From Volvox africanus (lineage: Eukaryota; Chlorophyta; Chlorophyceae; Chlamydomonadales; Volvocaceae), in assembly GCA_030268105.1 (NCBI GenBank), contig BSDZ01000004.1, forward strand, positions 4,203,001 to 4,267,000: 64,000 nt of DNA, written 5' to 3'. Of this stretch, positions 61,077-64,000 are shown in pieces (within the stretch, counting starts at the first letter, position 1; every line of letters starts with the position of its first letter). A program made the translations under genes and the position numbers. Under the pieces are notes generated by a model. It worked only from the letters and a program-made list of their open reading frames with translations. It did no database searches and was not told the DNA's origin.

Positions 61077-63136
61077 ATGACAAATTGTGTTGTCCAGGAG
61101 CTATCTGCTGTCAACACGGCGGCCTGGGGCCGAGATACGGCGTTCGACGCCTGGGTGACGCGTTTCGGAGCACCTTCCGAGGCGGCGATGCGGCTGCTCC
61201 GAGACCCAGGGCGCTGCCTGGGACCGCTGCTGCCCTACATGACCCTACCAGGCAGGGTTTCCGATGCTGTAGCGGGCTCCAGAGATGGCATTGTCCTTCC
61301 GCCAACTCATTTCGTCGGTGTTGTACTTGCGGGACCTCAGAACGGCGTCGATGCGGGAAAGACCCTCTCCTCGCCGTTCTGGAGCATCCCATCCGATGTG
61401 ACAACCGATGTGACACCCCGCCTGCATCGCTCTCACCCCGGAAAGGCTTCGTCCTCCCGTCCCCGCCCTTCAAAGGCACAGCCCCATTCGCCACGTGGGC
61501 CATTCCGGCTGCCGCTACACAGCCGCCCTCTTCCCGCTTCCCTTCTGAAAGACATGCTAACGAAACCGTAACATCAAAACTGCATCAACTCAATGACTGA
61601 CCGGCTTTACCCCCCGGGGGGGAATCCGTTTCCTGAAGCGGACGGAGGCGCCCGTCCAGTGAAGCCGGACGGTCGGAGGTTGAGCCAGTCCTAATGATTG
61701 CCTGTACCCCGTCCCTCCGGCGACCCTGCAACCGCCACCCACTCCCCGTCCAGACTCCCCCCCGCTGCAAGGCTTAAGAGTCGCAAACCTGCTGGGCAGT
61801 CACGGACACAAAGCGGTGGCGCTGGCGGCCCTGGGCGCCTCGGTGGTGGTGGTAGATGCCTCCGCCGGCAACGCCTCGTATGCCCTGGCTTTGGCGGACG
61901 CGGCGGGCCTGGCGGATAAAATGTCATACGTCGTCGGCGACGTCGCCGAGCTGCGGACACAAGGCCCATCAGAGGTTCACGGTGATGCAGCTATGGGGGT
62001 GAAACTCACCGATCCTGCCCCAGGCGTGGCAAGAGCAAAGGACTCCGCAGCGCCGCCGCCCCCATCCCTCCCCGCGGGCCAGTTCGACTTGGTGCTGATG
62101 GAGATGGGGGTACTGCATTACTTTCTAAGTCTGGATTGCCTCATGCGAGGTGCGTGTGGGAAGGGGTGAGCGAAACGTTCGCAATTTGGAGGTGTACCAG
62201 CATTTTACAGTTCACTGGGTTTTATACGAGTTGTGGTTCCGCTGCCATTCCGCATATCATCCGTTTGGGGCCTCCCTTGAAGATGTGGTCGCCCCCTTGT
62301 TGCGACCTGGAGGCCGGTTACTGCTGCGGGAATTCCACCCAGTCAGCACCAAGCTGATCTCCTCCAAGGGCAGGAAACACAAGGTGAGGTAACCGCAATC
62401 CTGCGGGAAGGTATTCCTTTCATTTGCTGACTGCCCAGGGAGCGTCTCGCATTCCCAATGCTCGCGTTGTCAAAAACACACACTTCCCTTTTGATGGTGG
62501 TGTCTGTTTGTTATGGAGGCATTTTCCATGTTTGGGAGTTGATATCGCGGACTTTGCTGGGAAACTATGTACATCCAGGGGTTAAGGGATACAGGGTGTG
62601 TTACATGTCCGTCGCTGTCCGTAAAATCCATTTCTTCGTCCTGAACGAAGTCAAACATCTTGAGTAACAATTAGTGTTCTCCTTCTACCCGGCAGCAGTT
62701 CTACATTGCTTATGGTGGTGATTTCCGTATGATAAATATGTGCACTCATTATCTATGTACAAGTGCGGGTGTGTGAGCGGGGTACTCCAGCTCCGTACTG
62801 TGCGCTCCTGCAACCTCCCCACAGGTCAATGGTGACTACTTTGCCACGCAGCCGCTGGTGCCCGTGGATGTGGCGTACAGCAAGTACGAAGAACTTGCGG
62901 CTTCTACCAACGTGACGGGTCCAGCTCCGGAGCCAAATTTGGGGGTGCATGAACGGGACTTGGGCACGGGCGGCCGGCCGACTGCTTTTCTGCGGCGGTG
63001 GGGCCTGGGTGAAGTCGTGACGGCTGTGTGCGGTGGGGGGTTGCTGGCGTTGCGGCTGCTGGACGAGGACCCGGGACCCCGACTGGATGATGCGGGACTG
63101 CCCAAGGTCTTCACGCTGCTGGCGGAGAGAGTCTGA
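61077..63136 (+). CDS. Class I SAM-dependent methyltransferase, about 321 aa
   Basis: Exons: 61077-61251, 61772-62149, 62283-62393 (working end 62383) and 62825-63136; all phases agree when exon 3 ends at 62383 before GTGAGG. Motifs: an N-terminal helix AAWGRDTAFDAWVTRFG; motif I LRVANLLGSHGHKAVALAAL; acidic loop SVVVVDAS; YVVGDVAEL; FDLVLMEMGVLHYF; LLRPGGRLLLREFHPVSTKL; then DYFATQPLVPVDVAYSKY and RRWGLGEVVTAVCGGG with the C-terminal DDAGLPKVFTLLAERV. The order fits stand-alone Rossmann-fold methyltransferases resembling bacterial homologues. The substrate is not known. A Pro/Ala-rich insert lies in exon 2 before FDLV. The first intron appears to start with GC instead of GT (CCAG|GCAGGG), the only choice found that keeps the motif I frame. 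No TGTAA was found near the stop. Confidence 0.82.
61252..61771 (+). other. Candidate GC-AG intron
   Basis: Joining 61251 to 61772 restores the continuous reading TLPGLRVANLLGSHG. GT donors nearby (GTTTCC, GTAGCG) are out of phase with the AG at 61770-61771. GC-AG introns are a minor but known class. Confidence 0.55.
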
Positions 63137-63590
63137 GGGCGTAGCGCGAAACGGTCAGGTTCTAACGATGGCGGCGCGTTCGCGGGTGGAGACCATTGAA
63201 ACTTGAGCTACGGGAGATTGAGTAACGGGAGTGGGAGCGTAGACACAGGTCCTGTTGCCCCATTGGTGTTTCATCTGAGGTTTGGATCTCACCCATACTG
63301 CACAAACGCTCCACACCTGCCTCACATGCTCTTATCAGCATGGCATTGGCACATAAGACAACCAAGGACGCCCTCACAAGTCACTAGGATATTTCACATC
63401 CCAACCCGGCCTGAGGAGGAAGGAGAGCGCGACCACGGCGTCCCGTCCTGTTGCTCACCAGCGGCAAGTTGCAATGTGCCAGCCTGCAGCAATGCAAAAT
63501 CGATGCGCCTAACCGGTGAAGTGGATAGGGCCCGACGGCTAACCGATGGGCCCCGAAGGTTTCCCTCCAATATATACATCGATTTCCTCT

Positions 63591-64000
63591 TCAACACGCC
63601 AGCCGCGCACCCGAAGAGCCCCCCACCAGCCACTGAATCCGCTCGTCGTGCGGAACAGAAATCCGTGGGTCAACCACCACCCCCTCCGCGAGCTGCCCCC
63701 GGTGTGAATTTTTCCGCTGTTTTTCTTTTTGCTTCTGCTGCCTTGGTTCTTCCAAAAGCACTCCCACCGCAGCAGTGGGTAGACCTTTCGCTGCTGCTGT
63801 CAGCAGGTCCGGGCCATCGACCGCCAGCATCGGCAGAGCGGCAGCAGCCTGCTCATCTGCCGGATTGCGGCGAAGTCGGAAGAGCTCAGGGAAGGGAATA
63901 CCTTTCGGGGGCGGTGCTTCTGTTCCGGAGCCCAGGGTGCGGTTGGGGCCATGAAGGCAGCAGAACGAGAAGGGAAATTGAGCCTCAGGCTTTACTTCGG
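63591..64000 (-). CDS. Unidentified protein, 3' part of gene entering from right edge
   Basis: The minus frame is open from the window edge to a stop at 63591. Visible sequence: PEAQFPFSFCCLHGPNRTLG, IPFPELFRLRRNPADEQAAA, LAVDGPDLLTAAAKGLPTAA and a basic Gln/Lys-rich stretch. No family was recognised. A second minus frame (63633-63394, RRIDFALLQAGTLQLAAGEQ) overlaps and may be the true last exon, joined by an intron such as one starting at GTGGGAGTG near 63775. The gene is truncated by the window, convergent with the methyltransferase gene. Confidence 0.45.
   Translation of the reverse strand, partial: EVKPEAQFPFSFCCLHGPNRTLGSGTEAPPPKGIPFPELFRLRRNPADEQAAAALPMLAVDGPDLLTAAAKGLPTAAVGVLLEEPRQQKQKEKQRKNSHRGQLAEGVVVDPRISVPHDERIQWLVGGSSGARLAC

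Noticed and set aside
1..64000. CRISPR arrays, rRNA, tRNA, insertion sequences of bacterial type
   Set aside because: No regularly spaced short repeats with unique spacers, no recognisable rRNA or tRNA core sequence, and no transposase motif was seen on reading.

Overview
The window looks like nuclear DNA of a volvocine green alga (Volvox or a close relative). The evidence is GC-rich intron-containing genes, introns full of GT/GTAT runs, proteins padded with Ala/Gly/Gln/Ser/Pro homopolymers, and the green-algal poly(A) signal TGTAA downstream of several inferred stop codons. No bacterial operon features, rRNA or tRNA genes were recognised. All gene models were built by eye from open frames, GT-AG (one GC-AG) splice sites and phase agreement. 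They are predictions without transcript support.

Layout. 1-7.7 kb: no gene found, only simple repeats and a sequence rich in TACGG words. 7.7-11.1 kb (+): an armadillo-repeat protein. 14.4-17.1 kb (+): an unidentified multi-exon gene with a TGTAA signal. 17.4-17.6 and 21.2-21.4 kb: two copies of a degraded protein-coding repeat. 18.0-19.6 kb (+): exon-like pieces not resolved into a gene. 19.6-23.2 kb: repeat-rich spacer with three perfect palindromes, an AT-rich hairpin and a 36-nt tandem repeat. 23.2-29.5 kb (+): a tubulin-tyrosine-ligase-like (TTLL) gene. 30.07-32.04 kb: a large inverted-repeat (foldback) element with ~606-bp arms and a GGN-repeat loop. 35.1-42.6 kb (+): a 2146-residue AP2-domain transcription factor.

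42.6-46.4 kb: long spacer. 53.4-46.4 kb (-): a rhomboid-family intramembrane protease whose seven-segment core is preceded by a ~1280-residue Ser/Ala-rich extension carrying nine tandem 55-residue repeats. The joining of extension and core is inferred from splice phase. 55.0-57.2 kb (+): an unidentified 309-residue protein. 58.2-60.8 kb (+): a protein resembling a nucleotidyltransferase fold, with large low-complexity insertions. 61.1-63.1 kb (+): a 321-residue SAM-dependent methyltransferase. 63.6-64.0 kb (-): the 3' part of an unidentified gene entering from the right edge.

The genes are ordinary single eukaryotic units and do not form a visible pathway. TTLL modifies tubulin, AP2 regulates transcription, and rhomboid cleaves membrane proteins. 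The most unusual parts are the repeat-extended rhomboid with two possible C-termini, and the foldback element.
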